A stretch of DNA of 64,000 nt from Erinaceus europaeus (lineage: Eukaryota > Chordata > Mammalia > Eulipotyphla > Erinaceidae), in assembly GCF_950295315.1 (NCBI RefSeq), contig NC_080171.1, forward strand, positions 113,962,093 through 114,026,092, written 5' to 3'. The notes under the pieces are model-generated. The model did no database searches. It worked only from the letters and a program-made list of their open reading frames with translations, and was not told the DNA's origin. Positions 11,199 to 51,597 of the stretch are shown here, in pieces. Each line of letters begins with the position of its first letter. The stretch's first letter is position 1. A program made the position numbers and the translations under genes.

Positions 11199-11222
<24 letters not shown>
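11199..11222. repeat. (GA)n microsatellite in PHF2 3' UTR
   Basis: Uninterrupted GA dinucleotides on the plus strand; CU repeats in the mRNA, about 75-95 bases before the poly(A) signal. Confidence 0.9.
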
Positions 11223-11909
11223 ACAGCTTGATGCCCGGGTTAGATTGTATAAATGTTCAACAAGGACGAGGAAAGGAACCCTTCCCGATGCCGGGTTGGA
11301 ATCATTGGGCCAGGAGGCCTGGCCCCCTCACCCAGCCTTGGGCCCAGGGGCCATGCCTCCCCTGCCCCAAAAGGGTGGGCGGACAGGTAAGGCTGCGAGA
11401 AGCTGCGTCCCCTCATGGACAGAACACCCAGGGATGGGTATATAAACAAAGCTTATAAGAAATGTACAAATATAAAAAGCTACAAACATTAATAAATTAC
11501 AGCATCACAAAACACAGAAACACTTCACAAGGTGCTAGTAAAATAACTGTGTCCCCGACCCCTCGTCGTACAGGAAGGAAACAATAGCTGGTATTCAAGT
11601 TGAAGACTCGTCTTTGAAACGTGTCTCAGAGAGATCTTTTTGTACTGTTTGCTTCTGTAAAGACAGACATAAGGCTGCACAGACATCACTTGTTTTTCAG
11701 GCAATACCTCGGTTACTAAAAGAACAAATGATAACAATAACCATAATGAAAAAAAAAAGAAAGAAAAAAGAAAGAAGGGGAATGGAAAAAGAAAAGCAAC
11801 TGTTCGCCATACTTGGCAACAAACTTGTATAAATGTTAATGAAGAACTCTATAGAAAGAAATTCCTAAAGATACTCTTACTCTTATAAAAAAGAAGTCAT
11901 TTAAAAAGC

Positions 11910-11917
11910 TATTTACA
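11910..11917 (-). promoter_or_regulatory. Pumilio-type element UGUAAAUA in PHF2 3' UTR
   Basis: The sense strand reads gcgTGTAAATAgc, an exact match to the UGUANAUA consensus bound by PUM1/PUM2. It lies in the AT-rich half of the 3' UTR. Binding is inferred only from the motif. Confidence 0.5.
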
Positions 11918-12890
11918 CGCTACATTCTATGAAAAATATGCTTCAGGAAATACGTCTAAAATTAAAATACAGGATTGCCTGAGAAACAATTCCAGCCCCT
12001 CCGTGTCGATGGGCGGACACAGTCCAGGATCCACCGCGCACTTGACACCAAGCGCCAGTGGGTGAGGAGAGAGGGCCTGGCCCGTGTGCTGGACGGGCTG
12101 CCCGCTGGGCCCGGGGCAGGTGCCTGTGAGAAGAACCTCTCGGGAGTGCAGGTGGACAGGACCCACCCACATGGCTCAGCCTAGGCCCCCAGGGCCCCAT
12201 GTCATGGCTGGGCCTTAGCCTTTCTCTGGGGACCCCACTGAGGTCCCCCTGCCCATTTTCACACTGACCCTGCTGTCGGCCCCTGGAAGTGCCCAGGGCA
12301 TCTGGAGCACCTGACACCCACTGGCCTGCCCCGCCACCTGCTGGCCAGGAGCATGAAGGCCATTCTCCTGGCCGGACTGAACACTCTCTGGACTTGTCTG
12401 AGAATCACTTGGGAAGAGATGGGGGCGGGGAGGGGGCACATCAACACCCTGCTTTCTCCAGCTCTCCCTCTCTAGTGTCCTTTGCCTTTTTTTAAGCCTC
12501 TGGAAGCCACCAGCCTGTGGCCAGCTCAGACTCCGGGCCTGGTGAGCATTCGCTCACTCCTTCCTCGAAGGACTCCTGCCCCCAGCAGAGCTGCGGAGGC
12601 CCCACACTCACACCCACACTCGTGGTGCCTGGAGGCTGTGTTGAAACTGGATTGGTCCTCAAACTGACAGGGCCGCTTCTGGGGAACGGGTCACTCTAAG
12701 CAACTTGAGAAAGGACGTCCGTACAGGCGAGCCCCGCTGGCTGAGGCAGCAGACACTTGTGAGTGGGGTGGCCAGAAGGAGGCCAGGCCCTCCCTGGGGT
12801 GAGGCAGCATGGCCACCCTCCTGGGGGTGATGTTTTAGCGGGGCTCCGGGGGGTCCTGAGCGGAGCAGAAGGATCCTGGCTTTCCACACT

Positions 12891-42887
<29,997 letters not shown>

Positions 42888-43219
42888 CTGAAACAGATGA
42901 GACACAGACATCAATGGCACCCAGCGGCTCCTCCAGAGCCTCCCATGGAGCTCAGGCAGCTAACACTCAATGAGCAGAATAACTGTAGGGACAGTGGGCC
43001 ACAGGGGTGGGATCTCAGGGCAGGGAGGGGCAAGGAAGGCTTGGCTGGAGGTGACCAGAAAAAGGGGATGGAGCTGGCCCTCTTACAGCCCTGCCTCTGG
43101 GAGAACCCTCACTGCTCTGCTGCCACAGAACTCAGGGAGGTCAGGGGGTGGGGGTCTTGTAGTCAGGCCACTTCTATCACTGTACCAGGAACAGCTCAGA
43201 GCCATGGACAGGGACCCTC

Positions 43220-43860
43220 TAGACTTTATGAGGGCCTGTTAGAAGTCACCCTCCCCAGAAGGTTGAACCATGACGCTGGAACAACTGGATATTAATGGCG
43301 GAGTTGACAGTCTGGAGAATCCTCAGAACTTTATTAATGGGCCGCCCCTATGACCCGGAAACTCCTCTCCTGGGGCTATATCCAAAGGAAGCAAATACAC
43401 ACATCCAAAACAATCTATGTACAGCTATGTTCAGAGCAGCACGGTTCATAGTAGCCCAAACCTGGACGCAACCCAGTTGCCCCACAACAGATGAGTGGTT
43501 GAGAAAGCTGCGGTCTATAAACACGATGGCAAACTGCTCTGCCGTCTTCTTGGATGGAGTCATGTGAAGCGAGATACGCCAGAAAGAGGCTGATTTCATT
43601 CATTAGTGGAATTTAAGAAACAAGGACAGAAAGGGAAAACACAAAGTAAAACTTGGACCAGAGCAAAGGACCCCAGAGGTGAAGAAGCAGAAAGGGGATC
43701 GGGGTGGGGGGGAGGTCTTGGGGAGAGGCTTGGCGCATGTTGGTGGGAAAGAACTTAAATCGGAAGTGGGAGTGTTTTGCAGACACCTATAATGGAGAAA
43801 TGAGAAAGTGTACCCTCGTGTCAACGGCCGTATTATAATCCGTTAACCCCCCAATAAAGG
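43220..43860 (+). mobile_element. LINE-1 3' end, intron 1
   Basis: ggggctatatccaaaggaag, agcagcacggttcatagtag, caacagatgagtggttgaga, then a 3' UTR ending ccgttaacccccccaataaagg-like sequence. Multiple stops; no intact ORF2. Confidence 0.85.
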
Positions 43861-43929
43861 AAGATGGGTCCAGCAATGAGTGCAGCCTGGAATGTTCCTA
43901 GCTATGACCACAGAATGTGAGCTCAGACC

Positions 43930-44672
43930 TACAGGGATGCAGAGGTTACACAGGCTCCTGTGCTGAATATGGGCCCCAGATCAAATCAGTGGGGTTTATA
44001 GTTAATGATATTTATATACTTTCCCCATGTTTGGAAGCTACTCTCTTCCCTGATCCAGCTTTCTAGTCCTATTCCCACCTCTGACACCATCTTCCCAGAC
44101 AAGACCTTGGGTCCACCTGCATGTTAGCTCTCAGTCGGACTCAGGCAAAAATTAGTAAAGTCATGGGTCCCTAGGAATATACCTAAAATAGACCTACTAG
44201 CTTTTTCCAAAATGGAGACCCCAAATGTCATCTGCTATATTCTTGCCTTTAGGTTCCTGACTATTAAACAATTTGTTCTGCTGTATACCTTAACACTTTT
44301 TCAAGTTGCAGGTGCTGCCATGACGCCAACCTGACTTCCCTGGACAGAGGACCTCACCAATGTGTCCTGGACCCCCACCTCTCCAGTGCCCCGTCCCACC
44401 AGGGAAAGATAGAAACAGGCTGGGAGTATAGATCGACCTGCCAACACCCATGTTCACCAGAGGAGCAATTCCAGAGGCCAAACCTTTCACCTTCTGCATC
44501 CCATAATAATCCTGGGTCCATACTCCCAGAGAGATAAAGAATAGTAAAGTTTTCATGGGCTACGGAACTCTACTGGTGGGAATTCTGTGGAACTGTACCC
44601 CTTATCCTATGGTCTTGTCAATATTTTTTATTTTATAAATAAATTAATAATAATAAATTTAAAAAGAAAAGA
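43930..44672 (+). mobile_element. Repeat R copy 2, most complete
   Basis: About 0.74 kb from ggttacacaggctcctgtgc to an A-rich tail (aaataaattaataataataa). Best reference for this unclassified element. The tail and 3' end suggest a LINE-mobilised retroposon. Confidence 0.75.
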
Positions 44673-44674
44673 AA

Positions 44675-45190
44675 AAAGTGGATTTGTCAGAGAAATCAAC
44701 AATGCAATACTACCTCACCCCTGTGAGAACTCCCTATATCAAAAAGTACAGAAACAAGGGCTGGTGAGGATGTGGAGAGAAGGGAAATTCTTGTACACTG
44801 TTGGTGGGACTGTAATTACTACAGCCCCTATGTAAAGCAGTTTGGAGACTTCTGCAAATACTGAATATGAACCTACCTTATAACCCAACACATCCTCTCC
44901 TAGACATCTATCCAAGAACACAAGAACAGTTATTTGAAAAGATCTATACACACCCCTTTCTGCAACAGCCAACATTACGAAACAATACGAGTGTCCAACA
45001 ACAGATGAGTGGTTAAGGAAGTTATTACATTGTAAGAAACGATGGCATATTCTCCTGTGCTACAGCATGGATGGAAATGGAAGGAATCGTGCTGAGTGAA
45101 ACAAGCCACAGGTGAAGGATGGATACCAGATGATCTCACTCAAAGATGGAATCTAAGAAAACCAATTAAAGGGCAAGAAAGGGTGAATCC
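44675..45190 (+). mobile_element. LINE-1 3' fragment
   Basis: gctggtgaggatgtggagag, ttgtacactgttggtgggac, caacagatgagtggttaagg, then 3' UTR. It resumes after the SINE-A at 45,461-45,720. Confidence 0.85.
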
Positions 45191-45458
45191 TGGGAGTTGG
45201 GCGGTAGCGCAGCGGGTTAAGCGCACACCACGCGGCGTGAAGCACAAGGACCGGTGTAAGGATCTTGGTTCAAGCCCCTGGCTCCCCACCTGCAGGGGAG
45301 TCGCTTCACAGGTGGTGAAGCAGGTCTGCAGCTGCTTTTTCTCTCCCCCTCTCTCTCCATTTCTCTCTGTCCTATCCAACAACTACGACAACAATAATAA
45401 CTACAACAATAAAACAAGGGCAAAAAAAAAAAGGGAATAAAAAATATTTTAAAAAGAA
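45190..45458 (+). mobile_element. SINE-A inside LINE-1
   Basis: gggagttgggcggtagcgca head, interrupting the L1 3' UTR. Confidence 0.92.
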
Positions 45459-45460
45459 AG

Positions 45461-45730
45461 GAAGAATCCCAAATAGATTGTGGGGCGGAACTGGGGGCTC
45501 AGACAAGTGAGGTAGGAGCACAAGGGGCTTCAGGGAACATAAATTCCTGTGGTGCAACAGGATGGCGGCTTAGTGAAGAGTGACATGTACTGACACCTGC
45601 CTGGTGGGAATGTGCAAACATGCCCTCACAACAGCAATGGCTCTACGAGCCGGCATTCCCTTCATCAAGTAAGACGCAGACTGGAAGGGAAAAAAGTGGA
45701 GTCGGACTCTTGCCTCAAGCCACATACAAA
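45461..45730 (+). mobile_element. LINE-1 3' UTR continuation
   Basis: caaatagattgtggggcgga to catacaaaaaaaaaaaaga. The poly-A marks the L1 3' end at about 45,730. Confidence 0.65.
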
Positions 45731-45937
45731 AAAAAAAAAAGAAAAGAAAAAGAAAAAGAAACTTAATCAGAATAGATTAATAACAGAAATGTAATAGCTA
45801 AAACTATAAAACTCTTAGAAGAAAATAAGGGTAAATGTTTATGACCTTGAAATTAGTCATGGGGATCAAGATATGAAACTGGAAACTTAAGTTTCAAGAA
45901 ACTGGAAACTTAAGTAGAACAGTTAAAATAAAATAAG

Positions 45938-46268
45938 TGGGAATCGGGCGGTAGCACAGAGGGTTAAGCACAAGTGGCGTGAAGCACAAGGATCCTGGTT
46001 TGATCCCCCGGCTCCCCACCTGCAGGGGAGTCGATTCACAAGTGGTGTCTATCTCTGCAGGTGTCTGTCTTTCTCTCCCCCCTCTCTGTTTTCCCTTCTC
46101 TCTCCATTTCTCTCTGTCCTATCCAATGACAGCAACAACAACAACAATAATAATAACCACAACAATGATAAAACAAAAGGGGGAAAAATGGATTTGTGGT
46201 ACAGGCACTGAGCTACGGCAATAACCCTGGAGGCAAAAAAATAAAATAAAATAAAATAAAATAATAAA
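45938..46268 (+). mobile_element. SINE-A-long in LINE-1
   Basis: gggaatcgggcggtagcaca head; tail of (AAAAT)n at 46,237-46,270. Confidence 0.9.
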
Positions 46269-46270
46269 AT

Positions 46271-46435
46271 AGTGGTCCGGGAGGTGGTGCAATGGATAAA
46301 GCACTGGATTCTCAAGCATGAGGTCCCGAGTTCAATCCCCGGCAACACATATACCAGAGTGATAGCTGGTTCTTTCTCTCCTCCTATCTTTCTCATAAAT
46401 AAATAAATAATATCTTTAAAAATAAATAAAATAAG
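46271..46435 (+). mobile_element. SINE-C in LINE-1
   Basis: agtggtccgggaggtggtgc head, sitting in the tail of the preceding SINE-A-long. Confidence 0.92.
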
Positions 46436-46497
46436 TAAATTAGTCATCATCAAAAATTTAAACTTTTGTTCACCAAATTACACTGTCAAGAAAAAGA

Positions 46498-46610
46498 GAG
46501 GTGACCAGGGAAATAGCTCAACAGTATTTACATGTTTGAGGTGCAAGGTTCAGTCTCTAGCCCTAAATGAATCTGAGTAGTGCTCTCTCAACTCCAGCTC
46601 ATATGAAATC
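46498..46610 (+). mobile_element. SINE-D, diverged
   Basis: gaccagggaaatagctcaac head. Confidence 0.55.
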
Positions 46611-46642
46611 ATTCTTTCCTTTCTTTCTCCCTTTCTTTCTTT

Positions 46643-46924
46643 TAATATTTATTTATTCCCTTTTGTTGCCCTTGTTGTTGTATTATTGTAGTTATCATTG
46701 TTGTTGTTATTGATGTCATTGTTGCTGGACAAGACAGAGAGAAATGGAGAGAGGAGGGGAAGACAGAGAGGGGGAGAGAAAGATAGACACCTGCAGACCT
46801 GCTTCACCGCCTGTGAATCGACTCCCCTGCAGGTGAGGAGCCGGGGGCTTGAACCGGGATCCTTATGTCGATCCTTGCGCTTTACACCACATGTGCTTAA
46901 CCCGCTGCGCTACCGCCCGACCCC
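46643..46924 (-). mobile_element. SINE-A in LINE-1
   Basis: Complete reverse copy ending gctaccgcccgaccccc. Confidence 0.92.
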
Positions 46925-47050
46925 CATTTTCCTTTTTTTTTTTTAACCAGAGAACTGGTCAGCTTTGGCCTATGGTGGTGTCAGGAATTAAAATTAAGAC
47001 CCCAGGCATGAATGTCTGTTGTATAAACTGAGATGCTATCCCCCGAGTCC
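46925..47050 (-). mobile_element. SINE-D
   Basis: Reverse: accagagaactggtcagctt to gatgctatcccccgagtcc. Confidence 0.65.
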
Positions 47051-47242
47051 TAAAATCTTTAAAACAATAATAAATGTTTTAAAAAGAGTTCTCATACAGA
47101 ATAGGTATGAATATTTGGAAGTTGTGTACCTGATACAGGTTTAGTACCTAGAATACATAAAAAGCTTTAACAACAACTGAACAACAAAAAGACAAGCAAA
47201 TCAACTGGGGGGGGGGGGGCAAAGGGCTTAAGTAGACATTTC

Positions 47243-47540
47243 TCTCTTTTTCTTTTCTTTTCTGTTTTTTGTTTGTTTTTTGTTTTGTTTTTTGCCTACA
47301 GCGTTATTGCTAGGGCTCAGTGCTGGCACTATGAATCCACTGCTCCTAGCAGCCATTTCCCCCTATTTTATTGGATAGGACAGAGAGAAACTGAGAGGGG
47401 AAGCGGAGATACAGAAGGGAAGAAAGACAGACATCTGCAGACCTGCTTCATCGGGTATGAAGCATCCCCGACCCTGCAGGCAGGGAGTGGGGGTTGGAAC
47501 CCAGATCCTTGTGCTTTAACCAGGTGCACCGCGCCCCTGA
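47243..47540 (-). mobile_element. SINE-A-long in LINE-1
   Basis: cactatgaatccactgctcc 3' module; ends accaggtgcaccgcgcccct. Confidence 0.82.
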
Positions 47541-47765
47541 CATTTGTCCAAAGGAGATGTTGTGTCTACATCATTTTCAGTAGGAAGCAAGTGGAATGCA
47601 AATGAACTACTGGCCTCACCTTTGCTGAAACCACTCATATCCACCACATGACTTGGGTGGCTAGAGTAAGAGAAAGACAAGAAGAAGACAACCAGTGCTG
47701 GAGAGGATGTCGAGAAAGTAGAGCCCTCCGACCTAACCGGTGGGGACGTCAAAGGGCGTCCGTCC

Positions 47766-47850
47766 GTTCTTCCTTTCTTTCTTTCTTTTTTTCTTTCTTT
47801 CTTTCTTTCCTTCTTTCTTTCTTTCTTTCCTTCTTTCTTTCTTCCTTTTT
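47766..47850. repeat. (CTTT)n microsatellite
   Basis: ctttctttctttctttcctt-type array. It forms the expanded A-rich tail of the reverse repeat R copy that follows. Confidence 0.9.
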
Positions 47851-48075
47851 ATTTATTTTTTAAAAAAAGGAGACATTAACAAAACCATAGGATAAGAGGG
47901 GTACAACTCCACACAATTCCCACCACCAGAACTCCATATCCCATCCGCTCCCCTGATAGCTTTCCTATTCTTTATCCCTCTGGGAGTATGGACCCAAGGT
48001 CAAAGGACGTCATTTCTATGGAAGACAGTGTATCGCAGTTCCTCAATGAATTGATCATAGAACTTCCACGTGACC
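47851..48075 (-). mobile_element. Repeat R copy 3, reverse, 3' end only
   Basis: Reverse complement of the R 3' end: agaggggtacaactccacac, cccaccaccagaactcca and ctgggagtatggacccaagg. Confidence 0.7.
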
Positions 48076-48507
48076 CAATCATCTGAGCCTAGGGGAGATC
48101 CTCCAGAGAAATGAAAACAGGAACTCAAACTAATCTCTGTACCCAAGTGTTCATAAAGGTTGTTATCCATGATAACTGAGACACGGAAGCAGCCCTGTGC
48201 CCGTTACTTGGTGAGTGGACGGACCACACAGGGCTCGTCCACACAATGGACTGCGATTCAGTCTCTAGTGGGAGTGAGGTGCTGACTCCAGCTACCACAA
48301 GGAGGAAGCTGGAAACGTGGTGCCGAGTGGAGAAGTCAGACACACAAGGCCGTACTGTAGAGTGACCCCGGTGCCCTGAAATGCACAGACAGAGGGGGGC
48401 AGGTGGTGTGGGAGCTGGGGACTGCTTAGAGGTGTGGGGTCTCCTTGGCTCTTGGTCTGTGGAGGCATGAGAGGCCGCTGATGTATACATTCACTTTCAA
48501 AAGGCTG

Positions 48508-48721
48508 CTTTTTTATTTTTTAATTCTTATTGTCTTTACTTATTTATTTACTGAATAGACAGACAGAAATTAAGAAGGGAGGGGTGATAGAGAGGAACAC
48601 CTGCAGCCCTGCTTCACCACTCGTGAAGCTTTCCCCCTGCAGGTGGGGACTAGGGGCTCGAACCTGGGTCTTCATGCATTGTAACACGTGTGCTCAAACA
48701 GGTGTGCCACCACCCGGCCCC
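48508..48721 (-). mobile_element. SINE-B
   Basis: Complete reverse copy ending tgtgccaccacccggcccc. Confidence 0.9.
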
Positions 48722-48953
48722 CAGAAAGCTGTTTTATGTTGCACACACTCTGTCTCAGTTCAGAGGAGAAGGCCTATGAAACGACTCACTTGGGTCCCTG
48801 CTGCTTCACTGTGTGCACAGCCCAGGCTGCAGCCTGACTCCTAGTGCCCTGAAGGGAGCCCTGGTGCTCCGGTCTCTTTCTGTCTCTGGCTTTCTACCCC
48901 TCTGTCTCTGACAGAGGGGTAGACAACAAACAAACAAACAAACAAAAATAACA

Positions 48954-49293
48954 GGGGGCCGGGAGGTGGCGCAGCAGGTTAAGCGCACATGGCAGGAGGC
49001 GCAAGGAAGGGCGTAAGGATCCCGGTTCGAGCCCCCGGTTCCCCACCTGCAGGGGCGTCGCTTCACAGGCAGTGAAGCAGGTCTGCAGGTGTCTATCTTT
49101 CTCTCCCTCTCTTTGTCTTCCCCTCCTTTCTCAATTACCCTCTGTCCTATCCAACAAGAATGACAGCAATAACAACAACAATGATAAACAACAAGGGCAA
49201 CAAAAAGGGAAAAATAGCCTCCAGGAGCAGTGGATTCGTAGTGCAGGCACCCAGCCCCAGTAATAACCCTGGCGGCAAGGAAAAAAAAAAAAA
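48954..49293 (+). mobile_element. SINE-A-long
   Basis: gggggccgggaggtggcgca head; full 3' module; poly-A tail. Confidence 0.92.
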
Positions 49294-49451
49294 TGGGGCC
49301 AGGCAGTGGCGCACCTGGCTAAGTACAAGGACCCACGCAAGGATTTAAGTTTGAGTCCCTGCTCCCCACCTGCAGGATGGAAGCTTCATAGGCAGTGAAG
49401 CAAGTGTCTATCTTTCCCTATCTCCCCCTCCTCTCTCAATTTCTTCTTTTT

Positions 49452-49965
49452 TATAAATTGCCTTTAGTTATTTATAAATTTTTTATATTTATTTATTTTT
49501 CCTTTTGTTGACCTTGTTTTTTATTGTTGTTGTAGTTATTATTGTTGTTATTGATGTTATCATTGTTACATAGGACAGAGAGAGGAGGGGGAGAGAAAGA
49601 TAGACAACTGCTTCACTGCTTGTGGAGCAATTCCCCTGCAGGTGGGGGGAGCCGGGGGCTCAAACCAGGATCCTTACGCCAGTTCTTGCGCTTCACACCA
49701 CATGCGATTAATCTGCTGGGCTACCGCCTGACTGCCATCTTTAGTTATTTATCGGATAGAGACAGCCAGAAATCAAGAGGGAAGGGGGAGGGAGAGAGGG
49801 AGGGAGAGGCAGAACAAGAGAGGTGGAGGGAAAGAGAGAGACCTGCAGCTCTGCTTCACCTCTTGCAAAGCTTTCCCCCTGCAGGTGGGGACTGGGGATT
49901 CGAACCTGGGTCCTTGCGCATTGTAACATATGCACTTAACCAGGTGCACTACCAGCTGGCCCCCT
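49452..49965 (-). mobile_element. SINE-B, middle layer of the nest
   Basis: The reverse SINE-B body is at 49,737-49,965; its tail is cut by the SINE-A. gcagaacaagagaggtggag shows some divergence. Confidence 0.85.
49477..49738 (-). mobile_element. SINE-A, inner layer of the nest
   Basis: Flanked by ctttagttatttat at about 49,462 and 49,739. It is the youngest of the three. Confidence 0.88.
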
Positions 49966-50090
49966 CCTTTCTCAGTTTCTCTCTGTCCTGCCCAATAAAA
50001 TGGAAAAAAAATGGCCACCAGCAGCAGTGGATTCGTAGTGCCCAGCAGGAGCCCCAGCAGCAACAACCCTGGCAGCAAAACAACGTCAAC

Positions 50091-51094
50091 AAAACCAATT
50101 TAAAGGAGAAAGAAGCTGACTTGTGAGAGCCACACATCCCGTCTCCTCCGCCACAATCCATCGTCCTGAGAGCCGCCCAGCGCTCGCTGTGTGCCCTGTG
50201 CCACACCAGCATCCTGGTACTTTGTGCAACAATTGGGGTTTTCATACAGAACCCCACACACACCTCCCCAGGACATGTCAACACTGGAGGCTAGAGGCTG
50301 ACCAGACCCAGCGCCTCAGTACTCTGTGGGGACAGTGGTCAGGGTGAGTGACAACAGACAGGACCACAGGCCACAGACTGGACAGACGGGATGTGCAGCC
50401 TGTCAAACCACAGTTAGGACAGGAAAGACCAGGCAGATGTTTCTGAAAATGTCATGCTCACACATCATCTCACACACAAGCCAAGTCGGCTGTGAGTGGC
50501 CTGCGGGGCCAGATGCCCAGGGGTAGGAAAGGCCCCAAATCTCCGGCTGCCCGGTGATTTCCTCAGCCAACACACACAACACTGAGAAGGAAGCTGAGAG
50601 GGCTCTGAGGGGCTCAAACAGTGCCCCCGATCTTGAAAACGCAAAGCATACCAAATATGTACGACTGACATGTCCGAGGTGAGTGTTCACAGTCTGCCTC
50701 TGTGAACCGAGGCTTTCGCCTCCCTGTTAGACCAGGGCAGCGCCAGGGATCTGCCTGGCACGGTGTGGGCACGCTCCACTCGCCGAGTGCTGGACGTTAG
50801 GCTCACAGCCCGGCTCGTCTTCAAGCCACACTGGACTATGCGGTGACTGTCCTGCTGGTGGAGGGGACACACGCGTAGCCGGGTCAGTCCCAGTCTGTCT
50901 GCGGCTTCAGCTGGCCCAGAGCTCCCAGCTGGTCTGTGGCAATGCACCCCCCACAAGGCTCTCCTTCCCCTCCCATCTCCACCAGCTGCCAGCCCCCAAG
51001 AGTCCCTGATTCACCACCAGCTAGCTGACAAAGGCAAGGTAACCTGGAGTGCTTCCTCAAGGCTCACTTCTCTGCCTCCCTTGCCCACAACCTC
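50091..51094. other. Unique intron 1 sequence before the minisatellite
   Basis: No repeats or coding homology recognised. Confidence 0.5.
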
Positions 51095-51597
51095 TGCTCA
51101 CCTGGCCCTTCCCTCTGCTCACCTGACCCCTCCCTCTCTCACCTGCCCCCTTCACCTGGCCCCTCCCTCTGCTCACCTGGCCCCTCCCTCTCACCTGCCC
51201 CCCTTTACCTGGCCCCTCCCTCTGCTCACCTGGCCCCTCCCTCTCTCACCTGACCCCTCCCTCTCTCACCTGCCCCCCTTCACCTGGCCCCTCCCTCTCT
51301 CACCTGACCCCTCCCTCTCTCACTGGCCACTCCCTCTGCTCACCTGGCCCCTCCCCCTCTCACCTGGTCCCTCCCTCTCTCACCTGGTGGCCCCTTTGCT
51401 CACCTGGCCCCTCCCTCTCTCACCTGACCCCTCCCTCTCTCACTGGCCCCTCCCTCTCTCACCTGACCCCTCCCTCTCTCACTGGCCCCTCCCTCTGCTC
51501 ACCTGGCCCCTCCCTCTCTCACCTGACCCCTCCCTCTCTCACCTGGCCCCTCCCTCTCTCACTGGCCCCTCCCTCTGCTCATCTGGCCGCTCCCTCC
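51095..51597. repeat. 20-21 bp minisatellite in intron 1
   Basis: About 24 units of ctcacctggcccctccctct with variants (ctgaccc, ctgcccc, cactggc). On the PHF2 sense strand most units contain CAGGTGAG, the consensus 5' splice site, next to G-runs. The 385-codon plus-strand frame through it is a repeat artefact. Confidence 0.95.

Larger units (their letters stand above)
11105..12890 (-). other. PHF2: PHF2 3' UTR
   Basis: About 1.8 kb, continuing from the TAA. The proximal third is GC-rich; from about 11,990 to 11,130 it is AT-rich with T-runs on the sense strand. No SINE interrupts it, although SINEs are dense on both sides of the gene. The 3' boundary is inferred from the ATTAAA hexamer and is accurate to perhaps 20 bp. 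No upstream sense AATAAA was seen. Confidence 0.8.
45760..48450 (+). mobile_element. LINE-1 fragment split by seven later insertions
   Basis: L1 pieces in order: 45,760-45,937 (actcttagaagaaaataagg), 46,436-46,497, 47,051-47,242 (agctttaacaacaactgaac), 47,541-47,760 (gctggagaggatgtcgagaa) and 48,076-48,450 (aagtgttcataaaggttgtt). The pieces follow normal L1 order, showing one original copy. Confidence 0.75.
49294..50090 (+). mobile_element. SINE-A-long split by a SINE-B that is split by a SINE-A
   Basis: The outer element runs 49,294-49,450 and resumes 49,966-50,090 (agcagcagtggattcgtagt). The break is flanked by cctctctcaatttct and its near-copy cctttctcagtttct. Confidence 0.88.
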
